Assembly: GCF_046156175.1 (NCBI RefSeq)
Contig: NZ_JAYLVL010000002.1
Span: 806,001-870,000 of the forward strand
Direction of reading: 5' to 3'
Length of the DNA stretch: 64,000 nt
Source of the DNA: Lacisediminihabitans sp046156175
GTDB lineage: Bacteria > Actinomycetota > Actinomycetes > Actinomycetales > Microbacteriaceae
The notes under the pieces are model-generated. The model searched no databases, was not told the DNA's origin, and saw only the letters and a program-made list of their open reading frames with translations. Positions 33,652 through 42,094 of this stretch are shown here, in pieces (positions within the stretch are counted from its first letter, which is position 1; each line of letters starts with the position of its first letter). The position numbers and the translations under genes are program-made.

Positions 33652-34862
33652 CCGAACTGCGGGAGGTGGTGATCTGCGAGCCGCTGCGTACCCCGGTCGG
33701 GAGGTTCGGAGGCTCCCTGGCATCCGTCTCCGCTCTCTCGCTTGCGACCCGCGTGCTCGAGGAGCTCGTCGCCCGCAGCGGACTCGACGGCGCCCACGTC
33801 GACGACGTGATCTTCGGGCAGGGGTATCCCTCCTCAGAGGCCCCTCCCATCGCGCGAGTGGCCGCGCTCGATGCGGGACTCCCGGTGACCGTCGGCGGCT
33901 ACCAGCTGGATCGGCGCTGCGGCTCTGGCCTGCAGGCCGTGCTGGATGCCGCGATGCAGATCCAGGTCGGCGCGAGCGAACTCGTCATCGCCGGCGGCGT
34001 CGAATCGATGAGCAATGCCCCCCTCTACACGGTCGATGCCAGGCGCGGATTCTCCGGGGCTGGCCTCATGCTGCACGACGCGCTCAGTCGCGGACGCGTG
34101 ACAGCAGGGGGGAAGTACCACCCCACGCCGGGCGGCATGGTCGAGACGGCGGAGAACCTGCGGCGCGACTACGGCATCCCGCGCGAAGAGCAGGATGCCC
34201 TCGCGCTGCGGTCCCACCAGCGTGCCGTCGCGGCGCAGCGGGCCGGGCTCTTCGACGACGAGATCGTGCCCGTGACGGTGCCGGGTCGAAAGGGCGATGT
34301 GGTGGTGGATGTCGACGAGCATCCCCGCGCCGACTCGACAATCGAAGCGCTCGCCGCTCTGCGACCCGTGATGAAAGGTGATGCGGATGCCACCGTCACC
34401 GCGGGCAATTCCAGTGGCCAGAATGACGCTGCGGCAGCCTGCATCGTGACCACGCCACGGCGTGCGGCGGAACTGGGACTCGTGCCGCTCATTCGCCTGG
34501 TTTCCTGGGCGAGGGCGGGAGTCGATCCGACCCGAATGGGAATCGGTCCGGTCCCGTCGACCGCGCTCGCGTTGGAGCGGGCCGGGCTGACGCTCGCGGA
34601 TCTCGACCTCATCGAGCTGAACGAGGCCTTCGCGGCGCAGGTGCTCGCCGTCACGCGCGAGTGGGGATTCGGGGATGCCGACTGGGAGCGCGTCAACGTG
34701 AACGGCGGCGGTATCTCGCTCGGGCATCCGATCGGTGCAACGGGGGTGCGCATCCTCGCCGGACTCGCGCGCCAGCTTCAGCGCAGCGGCGGTCGGTATG
34801 CGCTCGAGACCATGTGTATCGGCGGCGGACAGGGGCTTGCGGCGGTCTTCGAGCGGGTCTGA
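33648..34862 (+). CDS. pcaF: 3-oxoadipyl-CoA thiolase
   Basis: A 404-residue type II thiolase releasing acetyl-CoA and succinyl-CoA. Catalytic residues: Cys91 (RRCGSG), His360 (SLGHPIGATG) and Cys390 (TMCIGGGQG). ATGA overlap with pcaJ. It is last in the run; no strong terminator is visible in the 71 bases before the convergent gene at 34934. Confidence 0.94.
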   Translation: MTELREVVICEPLRTPVGRFGGSLASVSALSLATRVLEELVARSGLDGAHVDDVIFGQGYPSSEAPPIARVAALDAGLPVTVGGYQLDRRCGSGLQAVLDAAMQIQVGASELVIAGGVESMSNAPLYTVDARRGFSGAGLMLHDALSRGRVTAGGKYHPTPGGMVETAENLRRDYGIPREEQDALALRSHQRAVAAQRAGLFDDEIVPVTVPGRKGDVVVDVDEHPRADSTIEALAALRPVMKGDADATVTAGNSSGQNDAAAACIVTTPRRAAELGLVPLIRLVSWARAGVDPTRMGIGPVPSTALALERAGLTLADLDLIELNEAFAAQVLAVTREWGFGDADWERVNVNGGGISLGHPIGATGVRILAGLARQLQRSGGRYALETMCIGGGQGLAAVFERV

Positions 34863-34933
34863 CGCTCACCGAGCCCAGGTCCCTGGGGTGGCACGAATGA
34901 CCGTCGACGGAATGCAGCGAACCCCTTCCGAGA

Positions 34934-35242
34934 CTACGGCAGAACCGGGCCGGAGGACGAGAACGGGCGGATCGTGTAGCGCGTGACATCCCCGTTGAGG
35001 ATACGCCCGTGGAACTCGATCAGGTTGGCGGTGCGGAGGTTGTCGGGTGAGGGCGCGAGCACCACGGTGTAGTTGGGCACGAGTCGCGTCTGCACGACGG
35101 GGCACCAGCGGTAGATCTTCTTGCCTCTGGGCCAGTCCAGATCGGTCGCGGGAGAGTTGCCGATCAGGATGCTGTACGAGCCGGCCGGGTCGAGGTCGAG
35201 GGCCTGGTCGATCATCCGGTCTATCAGTAGCTGGAGTTGCAT
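34934..35242 (-). CDS. Unknown 102-residue protein, last of an oxidase/ArsR trio
   Basis: ATG 35242 with AGGA six bases upstream. It begins 7 nt after the ArsR stop. The product is soluble with a single Cys. Landmarks are DRMIDQALDLDPAGSYSILI, LDWPRGKKIYRWCPVVQTRL and VPNYTVVLAPSPDNL. I recognise no family. Its position in an operon with an ArsR regulator and an oxidase subunit is the only clue. Confidence 0.65.
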   Translation of the reverse strand: MQLQLLIDRMIDQALDLDPAGSYSILIGNSPATDLDWPRGKKIYRWCPVVQTRLVPNYTVVLAPSPDNLRTANLIEFHGRILNGDVTRYTIRPFSSSGPVLP

Positions 35243-35249
35243 GGGGTTC

Positions 35250-35693
35250 CTATCGTGGCCGATCGTCGTCGGAGAATTGGGCCATGCGCACCGTCGACGC
35301 CAGCTGCTGTTGTGTCGTCTGCAGGATCTCGACCAGCAGCGCCCGCGAAATGGAGAGCAGGTCGGCGACCTTCGGATAGGCCAGCCGATAGAAGACCTGG
35401 CTGGCACGCCGCTCTGCGACGACCAGATTGTGCCGGCGAAGCACCGACAGGTGCTGGGACAGGTGGGATGCCTCGAGGCCGGTGTCGGCGAGGAGATCCG
35501 CCACCGACACGTCGTCGCCCCCGGCGAGGACTTCCAGCACGCGCACTCGCACCGGGTGGGCGAGCCCCTTGAAGAGGTTGGCCTTCACCTCATAGAGCGG
35601 GCGATGGGCGTCGGTGTATTCAGACATGCCCTCACGATTCCATGAGTTGACAGCTTCATCAAGCCGCGCGATCGTCCCCTCGTCGACAGTCAT
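35250..35693 (-). CDS. ArsR-family regulator without cysteines
   Basis: A 147-residue winged-helix regulator: LYEVKANLFKGLAHPVRVRV, VSVADLLADTGLEASHLSQ and HLSVLRRHNLVVAERRASQ. The protein contains no Cys at all, so it cannot use the thiol sites of arsenic or zinc sensors. ATG 35693 overlaps the stop of the oxidase-subunit gene (ATGA); an internal ATG at 35627 is possible because homology starts near it. Confidence 0.88.
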   Translation of the reverse strand: MTVDEGTIARLDEAVNSWNREGMSEYTDAHRPLYEVKANLFKGLAHPVRVRVLEVLAGGDDVSVADLLADTGLEASHLSQHLSVLRRHNLVVAERRASQVFYRLAYPKVADLLSISRALLVEILQTTQQQLASTVRMAQFSDDDRPR

Positions 35694-36106
35694 CGCGCGA
35701 AGTTGCCGCGGTAGTACTCGTAGACCCAACCGATGACACAGACCACGAGCAGCGGCACGGCGATCAGCACGATCCAGGCGCTGATCGCGAGTCCCAGCAC
35801 GACGAGGGAACTTGCGGCGCCGAGCAGCACGGGCCACCAGCTCCACGGACTGAAGAAGCCGACCTCGGGATCCCCGTCGTCGATCTCGGCATCCTCGCGG
35901 TCTTCGGCCCAGACGTTCACCCCGGCGGACTTGACGACCTGGCCGAAGTAGAACGCCAGCAGGAGGCAGAGCGCGCCGGAGAGTCCGATGGTGAGAAGGC
36001 CGATGAGTTCGAAGTTCTCCGCCCGCAGGCTCCAGAAGAGGTACACCCCGTCGACGGTGACGAAACTGGCCCCGAGGAGCCACATCAGTCGACTGACTGT
36101 GCGCAT
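35690..36106 (-). CDS. Cytochrome c oxidase subunit IV-like, orphan copy
   Basis: A 138-residue membrane protein with four helices. It has EDREDAEIDDGDPEVGFFSP followed by WSWWPVLLG and ends in GWVYEYYRGNFAR. This matches the actinobacterial oxidase subunit IV (CtaF) of the bcc-aa3 supercomplex. Normally this gene sits with ctaC/ctaD; here no other oxidase gene is near, and it is coupled to an ArsR regulator. GGGA lies 8 nt before ATG 36106. It may be a second, conditionally used subunit. Confidence 0.85.
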   Translation of the reverse strand: MRTVSRLMWLLGASFVTVDGVYLFWSLRAENFELIGLLTIGLSGALCLLLAFYFGQVVKSAGVNVWAEDREDAEIDDGDPEVGFFSPWSWWPVLLGAASSLVVLGLAISAWIVLIAVPLLVVCVIGWVYEYYRGNFAR

Positions 36107-36121
36107 GAATCATCCCTTGTT

Positions 36122-36144
36122 TATGGATTAATAAAATGATCATA
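36122..36144. promoter_or_regulatory. AT-rich imperfect dyad, possible ArsR operator
   Basis: TATGGAT (36122-36128) and ATGATCATA (36136-36144) form an imperfect inverted repeat in a sharply AT-rich patch 16 bases before the oxidase-subunit gene. It fits an autoregulated ArsR operon. Confidence 0.45.
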
Positions 36145-36227
36145 TCGCAAAGCGGACGGGCAGGCATTCGAGAGTGTCCACCCCGTCAGGCCGGCCGGGC
36201 AGAACCGGCACGGTGTCAGACCGCCTT

Positions 36228-36283
36228 CGAGTTGCCTGAAATCGTCGCTATCCCACCGAATTGCAGCGATTTCGGGCAACTCG
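36228..36283. repeat. Large palindrome in the 304-bp gap
   Basis: Arms CGAGTTGCCTGAAATCG (36228-36244) and CGATTTCGGGCAACTCG (36267-36283) pair over 17 bases with one G-T, around a 22-nt loop. There is no T-run. It resembles interspersed palindromic repeats more than a terminator. The rest of the gap (36290-36385) is a low-complexity run of GATGAGGCGG/GGTGAGGCGG-like units. I see no gene in 36145-36410. Confidence 0.6.
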
Positions 36284-36410
36284 ACGGCAGTGGGCGATGA
36301 GGCGGACCGGGGATGAGGCGAGTCGGTGAGGTGGGTCGGTGAGGCGGGCCGGGCATGTGGCGGGTTGCGGGATGAGGCGGCTGCGCAGTCAGCGGGAGGA
36401 AACCCGCCGA

Positions 36411-37244
36411 TCAGTTCGGGGCGACGCGCGCCAACACGTGCGCGAGCGCCGGCTCGGCCAACCGCGCGCCGAGTCTGGCGAAGAGTTGCTCGCTATGATC
36501 GCCCGCCCAGTGCGCCGGCAGCAGCTCGACGCCGAGTCCGGGGTCGAGATACGGGATCGGGCGCCAGCTGTCGATGCCGCGCACGTAACGGCTGAAGGCA
36601 TCGGCGCCGTCGGTCGGTGACGTTGACAGCAGGCCGGATGATTCGGCGATGAATCCCTCGTGCAGGGCGGCGATTCGCGGGAGGTCCCACCAGGTCGCCA
36701 CCGAATCGCGCAAGGATGCCGCCCCGCGGGCATCCGTGGCGATGAAAACGGTGGAGTGCTCTCGCAGCGCGAGCTCGTCGAGGATCTCCTCGACCTCCCC
36801 AGCGAGGAATGCGGGGCAGATCCACAGTGCGGGCGAGACGGTCCCGCAGCCGATCCAGCGCAAGCGGCGCCGCAGCTGGTGCCGCAGGGCGCGATCGTGC
36901 TCGGGGATCGAGAACGAGAGAAGGCACCACGAGTCGCCGGCCGCCATTCGCCGAGGTGCGAAGATGCGCCGATCCCCGGCCCGCAGCATGGCGGCGGCGT
37001 CCTCACCCAGTCGATAGCCCGCAGCGCCGGAATTGCGCTCCGAGACCAGCAGATTCTTCTGCTTGACCCGGGCGATCGCCGTGCGACCGAGAGCCGCGGG
37101 CACCCCGAGATCCTCGAGCAGTGCAATCAGGTCGGCCGACGCGATCCACCCGTCGAGGCGCCGCAGATAGAGACCGATGACGGACCGCACAAGCGAGGTC
37201 GCGCTGCCCGGTCGCGACTCCGCATCGTCGGGCATCCGGCTCAT
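36411..37244 (-). CDS. PaaX-family regulator in the kynurenine operon
   Basis: A 277-residue regulator. The N-terminal winged helix (LVRSVIGLYLRRLDGWIASA, LGVPAALGRTAIARVKQKNL) is followed by DSWCLLSFSIPEHDRALRHQ, a PaaX mark, and a C-terminal domain (SRYVRGIDSWRPIPYLDPGL). PaaX proteins bind aryl-CoA in phenylacetate control. Its ATG overlaps the kynU stop (ATGA), so here it most likely reports on tryptophan, kynurenine or anthranilate. Confidence 0.85.
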   Translation of the reverse strand: MSRMPDDAESRPGSATSLVRSVIGLYLRRLDGWIASADLIALLEDLGVPAALGRTAIARVKQKNLLVSERNSGAAGYRLGEDAAAMLRAGDRRIFAPRRMAAGDSWCLLSFSIPEHDRALRHQLRRRLRWIGCGTVSPALWICPAFLAGEVEEILDELALREHSTVFIATDARGAASLRDSVATWWDLPRIAALHEGFIAESSGLLSTSPTDGADAFSRYVRGIDSWRPIPYLDPGLGVELLPAHWAGDHSEQLFARLGARLAEPALAHVLARVAPN

Positions 37245-38470
37245 GGCACCAGGTGCCGCAGGATGTCCCGCACGCTCTCCAGCCCGAGCTCCACCTCGGC
37301 AAAGCTCGTGCTGAGCGGCGAAAGCCCGATGCGGAGCCCGGTGGGAAAGCGGAAGTCCGGGATCACATCCCGCTCCCAGAGCAGCCCGGTGACCTTCTGG
37401 AATTGCGGATGCAGCAGAGTCACGTGGCTTCCCCTCTCGGAGTCGGCTCGCGGTCCGCCGACGGTCACGCCGAATTCGGCGAGATGCTCTTCTGCCCACC
37501 GGATCACGAAGTCGGTGAGGCGAAGGGACTTCGCGCGGATCGCGTCGATCCCGACCTCTTCGATCAGCTCGAGCATGTCGTGCATCGGCACCATGCCGAG
37601 CACCGGAGGGGTGCCGCTCAGAAACCGTCGCATGCCCGACGCCGGCGTGAAGCCGTCGGCCATCGCGAATACGTTGTCGGCGCCCATCCATCCCCAGATC
37701 GGCTGGCGAAGCGAGTCTTGCAGTGCCGAGGTCACGTAGGCGAAAGCGGGCGCTCCGGGCCCGCCGTTGAGGTACTTGTAGCTGCACCCCACCGCGAGGT
37801 CGACGCCCCACTCGTCCAGTTTCACCGGCACGGACCCGGCCGAGTGGCACAGATCCCAGAGAACAAGCGCGCCGGCCGAGTGAATCACCTCGGTGATTGC
37901 CGGCACGTCGGCGACGTAACCCGAGCGGTAGGCGATCTGACTCAGGACCACGAGCGCGGTGCGCTCGCTGACGACGGCACGCACGAGCTCTGCCGTCACC
38001 CCGCCCTGCGGGTCGGCCTCGATCCAGCGAAGGGTGAGCCCGCGCTCGGCGGCGACTCCTTCGAGGATGTAGCGATCCGTCGGAAAGTTGTCGGTGTCGA
38101 TGACGATCTCCGTGCGCTCCGGGTGCAGGTCAACCGCCGCCCGGATGAGCTTGTAGAGCAGCACCGTCGTCGAATCGCCGACCAGGGTCTGGCCCGCGGC
38201 GGCGCCGAGGGTCACTCTGCCGATGAAGTCTCCGAGGCTGAAGGGGAGCTCCATCCACTGCTCATCCCACGACCGGATGAGTCGCGAGCCCCATGCGCCG
38301 GTGATGAATTCCGAGACCCGGTCGACGGTCACCGAGAGGGGGCGCCCGAGAGAGTTGCCGTCGAGGTAGGCCACGACCTCGTCGCTCGGGATGAAGCGAC
38401 GCGTGAATTCGGCCAGCGGATCCGTCTCGTCGAGTTCACGGCCGGTGGGCAGGGGAGTGTCGATGGTCAT
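37241..38470 (-). CDS. kynU: Kynureninase
   Basis: A 409-residue PLP enzyme that splits kynurenine into anthranilate and alanine. It shows VAYLDGNSLGRPL, EIVIDTDNFPTDRYILEG, LWDLCHSAGSVPV and the PLP lysine in GCSYKYLNGGPGAPAF. All are standard kynureninase motifs. Both ends overlap their neighbours by four bases. Anthranilate would feed tryptophan resynthesis or leave by routes not in this window. Confidence 0.95.
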   Translation of the reverse strand: MTIDTPLPTGRELDETDPLAEFTRRFIPSDEVVAYLDGNSLGRPLSVTVDRVSEFITGAWGSRLIRSWDEQWMELPFSLGDFIGRVTLGAAAGQTLVGDSTTVLLYKLIRAAVDLHPERTEIVIDTDNFPTDRYILEGVAAERGLTLRWIEADPQGGVTAELVRAVVSERTALVVLSQIAYRSGYVADVPAITEVIHSAGALVLWDLCHSAGSVPVKLDEWGVDLAVGCSYKYLNGGPGAPAFAYVTSALQDSLRQPIWGWMGADNVFAMADGFTPASGMRRFLSGTPPVLGMVPMHDMLELIEEVGIDAIRAKSLRLTDFVIRWAEEHLAEFGVTVGGPRADSERGSHVTLLHPQFQKVTGLLWERDVIPDFRFPTGLRIGLSPLSTSFAEVELGLESVRDILRHLVP

Positions 38471-39405
38471 GCGGGGGTCTCCTCGAGGTGGGTGATGGGT
38501 ACGACCGTGCTGGTGCGGAGCCAGTCGATGAGGTCGGCGGATTGGTCGTATGCCGGCCCGGGAATGAAGGATGCGGTGAGGGGCGGTGAGAGCGGCGGAA
38601 GGAATCCGGCGAGAGATTCGATCACCGATTCGGCGCTCGGAAGCGCCGCAGCGAGAACCGCGAGCTCGCGGTGGTTCAGTCCGGTCGGCAGGGGGCCGTT
38701 GCCGAGATCGGTGCCGTAGTGCACGCGTCCCCCGGCGGCGGCGAACCTCTCGAGGTTGCCCATCGCACGGTCGAAGTCGGTGCCGCGGGAGCCGTAGCCG
38801 TGGATGTCGACAGTCGAGATCCACGACATCCGTTCGGCCATGCTGCGCAGCAGCTCGTCGTCGAGCTCCTCGGTCCACGGGGTGTGGGCGAGGGCGTCGA
38901 CGCCCGCGGTGAGAGCCCGCGCCGCCTGACCGGCGCCCTCCGCGTGAGCGACGACGGGCAGCCCGGATCGGTGTGCGATGGACACGACCGCCTCGAGCAG
39001 GTCGTCCCTCCACACGGGGCCGGCCGCGCTGTTGAGGGCGATCTTCGCCACCCGGCCGCCGATGGCACGGACATCGGCGATCGCGGACTCTGCCTCCAGC
39101 GCGGTGCTGATCTCCCGTGCTGCCTCGGAAGGAGCCCATCCGGAGGATCCCGGATATCCTCCCCGGGAGGTGAGGATCGCCCCGGCGATATCGACGCCGG
39201 GGCCGCCGGACTCTGCCAGCGCGGGCCAGTGGCGCCCGACATCCGGGTCCCAGCCGAGGTCGATCACCCGGGCGATGCCCCGGGGCATCAGCTCTGCGGC
39301 ATCGACGAGTGCGAGGTGCACATGGCTGTCGCAGAATCCGGGAAGGATCGTCCCGTCGATCCAGCGCTCGTCGATCAGTGCGCGTCCGGCGCGCATCGAG
39401 GCCAT
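38467..39405 (-). CDS. Amidohydrolase in the formamidase slot of the kyn operon
   Basis: A 312-residue metal-dependent hydrolase. A full amidohydrolase metal set is present: His28 and His30 (DSHVHLA), His154 (VAHAEG), His174 (LAHTPW) and Asp233 (YGTDLGN), with Lys121 a possible bridging residue. It lies between kynA and kynU with one- and four-base overlaps. No KynB-type cyclase-fold or alpha/beta-hydrolase formamidase is in the operon, so this enzyme is the candidate N-formylkynurenine formamidase. That function is inferred from position. ATG 39405 is the only in-frame start next to the kynA stop. Confidence 0.85.
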   Translation of the reverse strand: MASMRAGRALIDERWIDGTILPGFCDSHVHLALVDAAELMPRGIARVIDLGWDPDVGRHWPALAESGGPGVDIAGAILTSRGGYPGSSGWAPSEAAREISTALEAESAIADVRAIGGRVAKIALNSAAGPVWRDDLLEAVVSIAHRSGLPVVAHAEGAGQAARALTAGVDALAHTPWTEELDDELLRSMAERMSWISTVDIHGYGSRGTDFDRAMGNLERFAAAGGRVHYGTDLGNGPLPTGLNHRELAVLAAALPSAESVIESLAGFLPPLSPPLTASFIPGPAYDQSADLIDWLRTSTVVPITHLEETPA

Positions 39406-40280
39406 CACGCGCCGATCTCGTTGCGCACGGCGAAGAGCTCGGGGAAGAACGTGAGGCTGAGGGCGCGCTCGAGAAACTGCACCCCACTCGAGCCGCCCGT
39501 GCCGCTCTTGATGCCGATCGTGCGAGACACGGTGCGCAGGTGGCGGAAGCGCCACAGTTGGAAGTTGTCTTCGAGATCGACGAACTCCTCGCACGCCTCG
39601 TAGACGCGCCAGTTGTCACTCGAAGACTGGTAGATCGACACGAATAGCGGCACGAGTTCCGGCGTGAAGACATGGGCGAGGGTCACATCGCGCTCCAGCA
39701 CCGCGAGGGGAACCGGAAAACCGGCGCGGGCCAGAAAGTGCAGGAACTCGTCGTACAGCGTCGGCTCCTCCAACAGTTGACCGAGGATGGCCTGCGCTTC
39801 CGGTTCGGCGGCGAAGACGTCGAGCATCTTCGCGTTCTTGTTGCCGAGCAGAAACTCGACGGCGCGGTACTGGTAGGACTGGAATCCGGATGACGTCGCA
39901 AGGAAGCGGCGGAACTCGACGTATTCCGAGGGCGTGAGGGTGGCGAGAACGGACCACTGCTCGGTCATCGACACCTGGATGTGCTTGACCCGCGCGATGC
40001 GCTTCAGCGCGGTGCCGAGGTCGTCCCGCTGCAGAGCCGCTCGCGCCGACCTCAGCTCATGGATCATGAGCTTCAACCAGAGCTCGCTGGTCTGGTGCTG
40101 GATGATGAACAGCATCTCGTCGTGGTGAGCCGGCTTCGATCGCAGGTGCTGGGCGTTCAGCACCTCGTCGAGCGCGAGGTATTCGCCGTAACTCAGCTGC
40201 TCCGAGAAGTCGGTGACGATGTTCGTCTCGAGCTCGCGGGTGTTGGCGATGATCTCCGCCGGGTCGCGTTCACTGGTCAT
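39405..40280 (-). CDS. kynA: Tryptophan 2,3-dioxygenase
   Basis: A 291-residue haem enzyme opening the indole ring to give N-formylkynurenine. Typical parts: LSYGEYLALDEVLNAQ, HHDEMLFIIQHQTSELWLKL, FQSYQYRAVEFLLGNKNA, WRFRHLRTVSRTIGIKSGTG. The Ser-Gly-Thr-Gly loop and FxxQ/H residues bind substrate. It heads the operon. No ribosome site precedes ATG 40280, but TATCGT lies six bases upstream. Confidence 0.95.
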   Translation of the reverse strand: MTSERDPAEIIANTRELETNIVTDFSEQLSYGEYLALDEVLNAQHLRSKPAHHDEMLFIIQHQTSELWLKLMIHELRSARAALQRDDLGTALKRIARVKHIQVSMTEQWSVLATLTPSEYVEFRRFLATSSGFQSYQYRAVEFLLGNKNAKMLDVFAAEPEAQAILGQLLEEPTLYDEFLHFLARAGFPVPLAVLERDVTLAHVFTPELVPLFVSIYQSSSDNWRVYEACEEFVDLEDNFQLWRFRHLRTVSRTIGIKSGTGGSSGVQFLERALSLTFFPELFAVRNEIGA

Positions 40281-40286
40281 CGCGCC

Positions 40287-40292
40287 ACGATA
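40287..40292 (-). promoter_or_regulatory. -10-like TATCGT, leaderless start of kynA
   Basis: TATCGT on the minus strand is followed by GGCGCG and ATG 40280. The six-base gap again matches a leaderless transcript. Confidence 0.4.
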
Positions 40293-40342
40293 GCAGTCTG
40301 CATCTCAATAACTAGACGAACGTCACGAATCTGACATGACCT

Positions 40343-41521
40343 TCATCGAGCAGCTTTCTCTCTCGCCTCGATCACGCTGTCATGTGCGGCGACCCCGATC
40401 ATGATCGCGGTGGCGAGGGACGCGGCGAGGAGTGTCGGCAGCCACAGCGACGCCACCCCTCCGGCCGCGAACGCGACGAGGGCAATCGGGCGAGAGGAGA
40501 CCGCGCGCCCCTTTGTGCGCTTCTGGAAGACGGCCTGGGCCAACACGTAGAGCGCCGGCCCGCCGAACAGCGTGATGCTGGCGGCAAGCGACGGCTCGCC
40601 ATCCGGATGCGCGATGCTCAGTTCGTCACCGACGGCGGCGAGCACCAGCCCGGCCAGCATGACCGCGATGGCATAGATCGCATTCCGGCCGATCTTCGCT
40701 TCGTCATCGGTCTCCTCGAGCACGTCGAGAGCCTCTTCCTCCGAGCGCACGAAATAGCTCCACCAGATCGCTGCAGTTCCGGTTATCGCCACGAGTAGGG
40801 CGACCAGTCGGATCGGGGTGAGGGGCTCCTGCGTGAAGACCCCCGCCGACGTCAGAACTGTCTCTCCGAGCGCGATCAGGAAGAAGAGCCGACACCTCTC
40901 GAGAAGGTATTCCCCGGCGAACTCGTAGTTGCGGGTTTCCGTGCGGCGGCGGAGTCCGGGATGGGACAACAGGGTCGCGATCACATCCACCATCGCCGCG
41001 ATCCCCCAGAGGATGAGGCGGGGCTGGCCCTCCACGAGAGCTCCGATGATCCAGAACGGCGCCGTGATCACGGTCCATCCGAGCATCCGGAAGAAATGGT
41101 CCTGCATGATCGTGTCGACGCCGGCGAACACGACGAAGATGCTCCGCGACACCTGGCAGGCGAGATAGATGCCGACGAACAGCCCGCCTCGGTCGCCGAA
41201 AGCCTCGCCGATAGTGGTGTTCATCAGTAGTCCGAGGAAGAGGGTGCCGATGACGAACGCGCGCACGGGCAGGCGCGACGTGTCCAGCAGGCTGCCCGCC
41301 CAACTGGTGAATGCCCAGACCGCGAAGACGCCCACGAGCAGGATTCCGGTCTCTGCGGCGCCCTTCCAATCCAGGTTGGTCAGCAGGTGATGCGAGAGCT
41401 GGCCCACGGCGAAGATATAGACGAGGTCGTAGAAGAGCTCGAGGGGCGTCACCGCCTGGGACTGGTCGTCGGTGCGCCCGACTCCCATCGTCGGCAGACG
41501 GGAAATCACACTCTGGTCCAT
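40343..41521 (-). CDS. Low temperature requirement protein A (LtrA) family
   Basis: A 392-residue protein with 10-12 helices. TPLELFYDLVYIFAVGQLSH is the family start, and RCRLFFLIALGETVLTSAG is the second conserved block. The role is unknown; the founding Listeria gene was needed for growth in the cold. GGAG stands 7 nt before ATG 41521. Divergent from the Asp23 cluster with an inverted repeat between. Confidence 0.9.
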   Translation of the reverse strand: MDQSVISRLPTMGVGRTDDQSQAVTPLELFYDLVYIFAVGQLSHHLLTNLDWKGAAETGILLVGVFAVWAFTSWAGSLLDTSRLPVRAFVIGTLFLGLLMNTTIGEAFGDRGGLFVGIYLACQVSRSIFVVFAGVDTIMQDHFFRMLGWTVITAPFWIIGALVEGQPRLILWGIAAMVDVIATLLSHPGLRRRTETRNYEFAGEYLLERCRLFFLIALGETVLTSAGVFTQEPLTPIRLVALLVAITGTAAIWWSYFVRSEEEALDVLEETDDEAKIGRNAIYAIAVMLAGLVLAAVGDELSIAHPDGEPSLAASITLFGGPALYVLAQAVFQKRTKGRAVSSRPIALVAFAAGGVASLWLPTLLAASLATAIMIGVAAHDSVIEAREKAAR

Positions 41522-41548
41522 CGGCAAACTCCGCTCAAAAAGTTTTGC

Positions 41549-41566
41549 GATTCGGCGTGACGAATC
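41549..41566. promoter_or_regulatory. Inverted repeat between ltrA and Asp23 genes
   Basis: GATTCG-GCGTGA-CGAATC is a perfect 6+6+6 inverted repeat in the divergent region. It lies 28 bases before ltrA and 91 before the first Asp23 gene. Confidence 0.4.
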
Positions 41567-41656
41567 GGCGTCGACGTACGTCTCCTCTATGAATACAACG
41601 AAATGGCCCGAATGCCACCCGTATTCCGGGCTTTCACATCTAGAGGAGACACCCCC

Positions 41657-42094
41657 ATGGCCAACACGACCAGCCCCCAGAACGTCTCGACCCCCTCGGT
41701 CACGACCGCAGCCACGAGCACCGGCAAGACCGTCATCAACGACGCCGTCATCGCCAAGGTCGCGGGCATCGCGGCCCGCGATGTCAGCGGAGTCTACGGA
41801 CTCGGTGGCGGAGCGGCCCGTGCCCTCGGCGCCATCCGCGAGGCCATGAACAACACCGACCTCACCCAGGGTGTCAAGGTCGAGGTCGGCGAGACCCAGG
41901 TCGCCGTCGACGTGAGCATCGTCGCCGAGTACCCGGTTCCGCTGCAGACCGTTGCCGCCGGTGTGCGTTCCGCCGTCATCAGCGCGATCGAGACCCTCGT
42001 CGGCATGGAGGTCACCGAGGTCAACGTGACCGTCAACGACGTGCACCTGCCTTCGGATGACGCTGACGACCAGGTCGAGGCACGAGTCCTGTGA
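41657..42094 (+). CDS. Asp23/Gls24 envelope stress protein
   Basis: A 145-residue Asp23 protein: INDAVIAKVAGIAARDVSGV, VKVEVGETQVAVDVSIVAEY and VTEVNVTVNDVHLPSDD. Asp23 proteins coat the inner face of the membrane through an anchor (AmaP) and respond to envelope stress. GAGGAGAC lies just before ATG 41657. First of five genes with overlapping junctions. Confidence 0.93.
   Translation: MANTTSPQNVSTPSVTTAATSTGKTVINDAVIAKVAGIAARDVSGVYGLGGGAARALGAIREAMNNTDLTQGVKVEVGETQVAVDVSIVAEYPVPLQTVAAGVRSAVISAIETLVGMEVTEVNVTVNDVHLPSDDADDQVEARVL

Noticed and set aside
35690..36167. ArsR gene extended upstream over the oxidase subunit gene
   Set aside because: The frame is open, but the product before residue 1 at 35693 is antisense-like noise in another frame of the oxidase subunit; the ATGA overlap explains the start.
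36228..36283. Rho-independent terminator of the PaaX-type gene
   Set aside because: It lies upstream, not downstream, of that gene on its strand, and no T-run follows in either direction.
37253..38719. 488-codon open frame antisense to kynU
   Set aside because: kynU is unmistakable on the minus strand; the plus-strand product is a third-position GC artefact without motifs.
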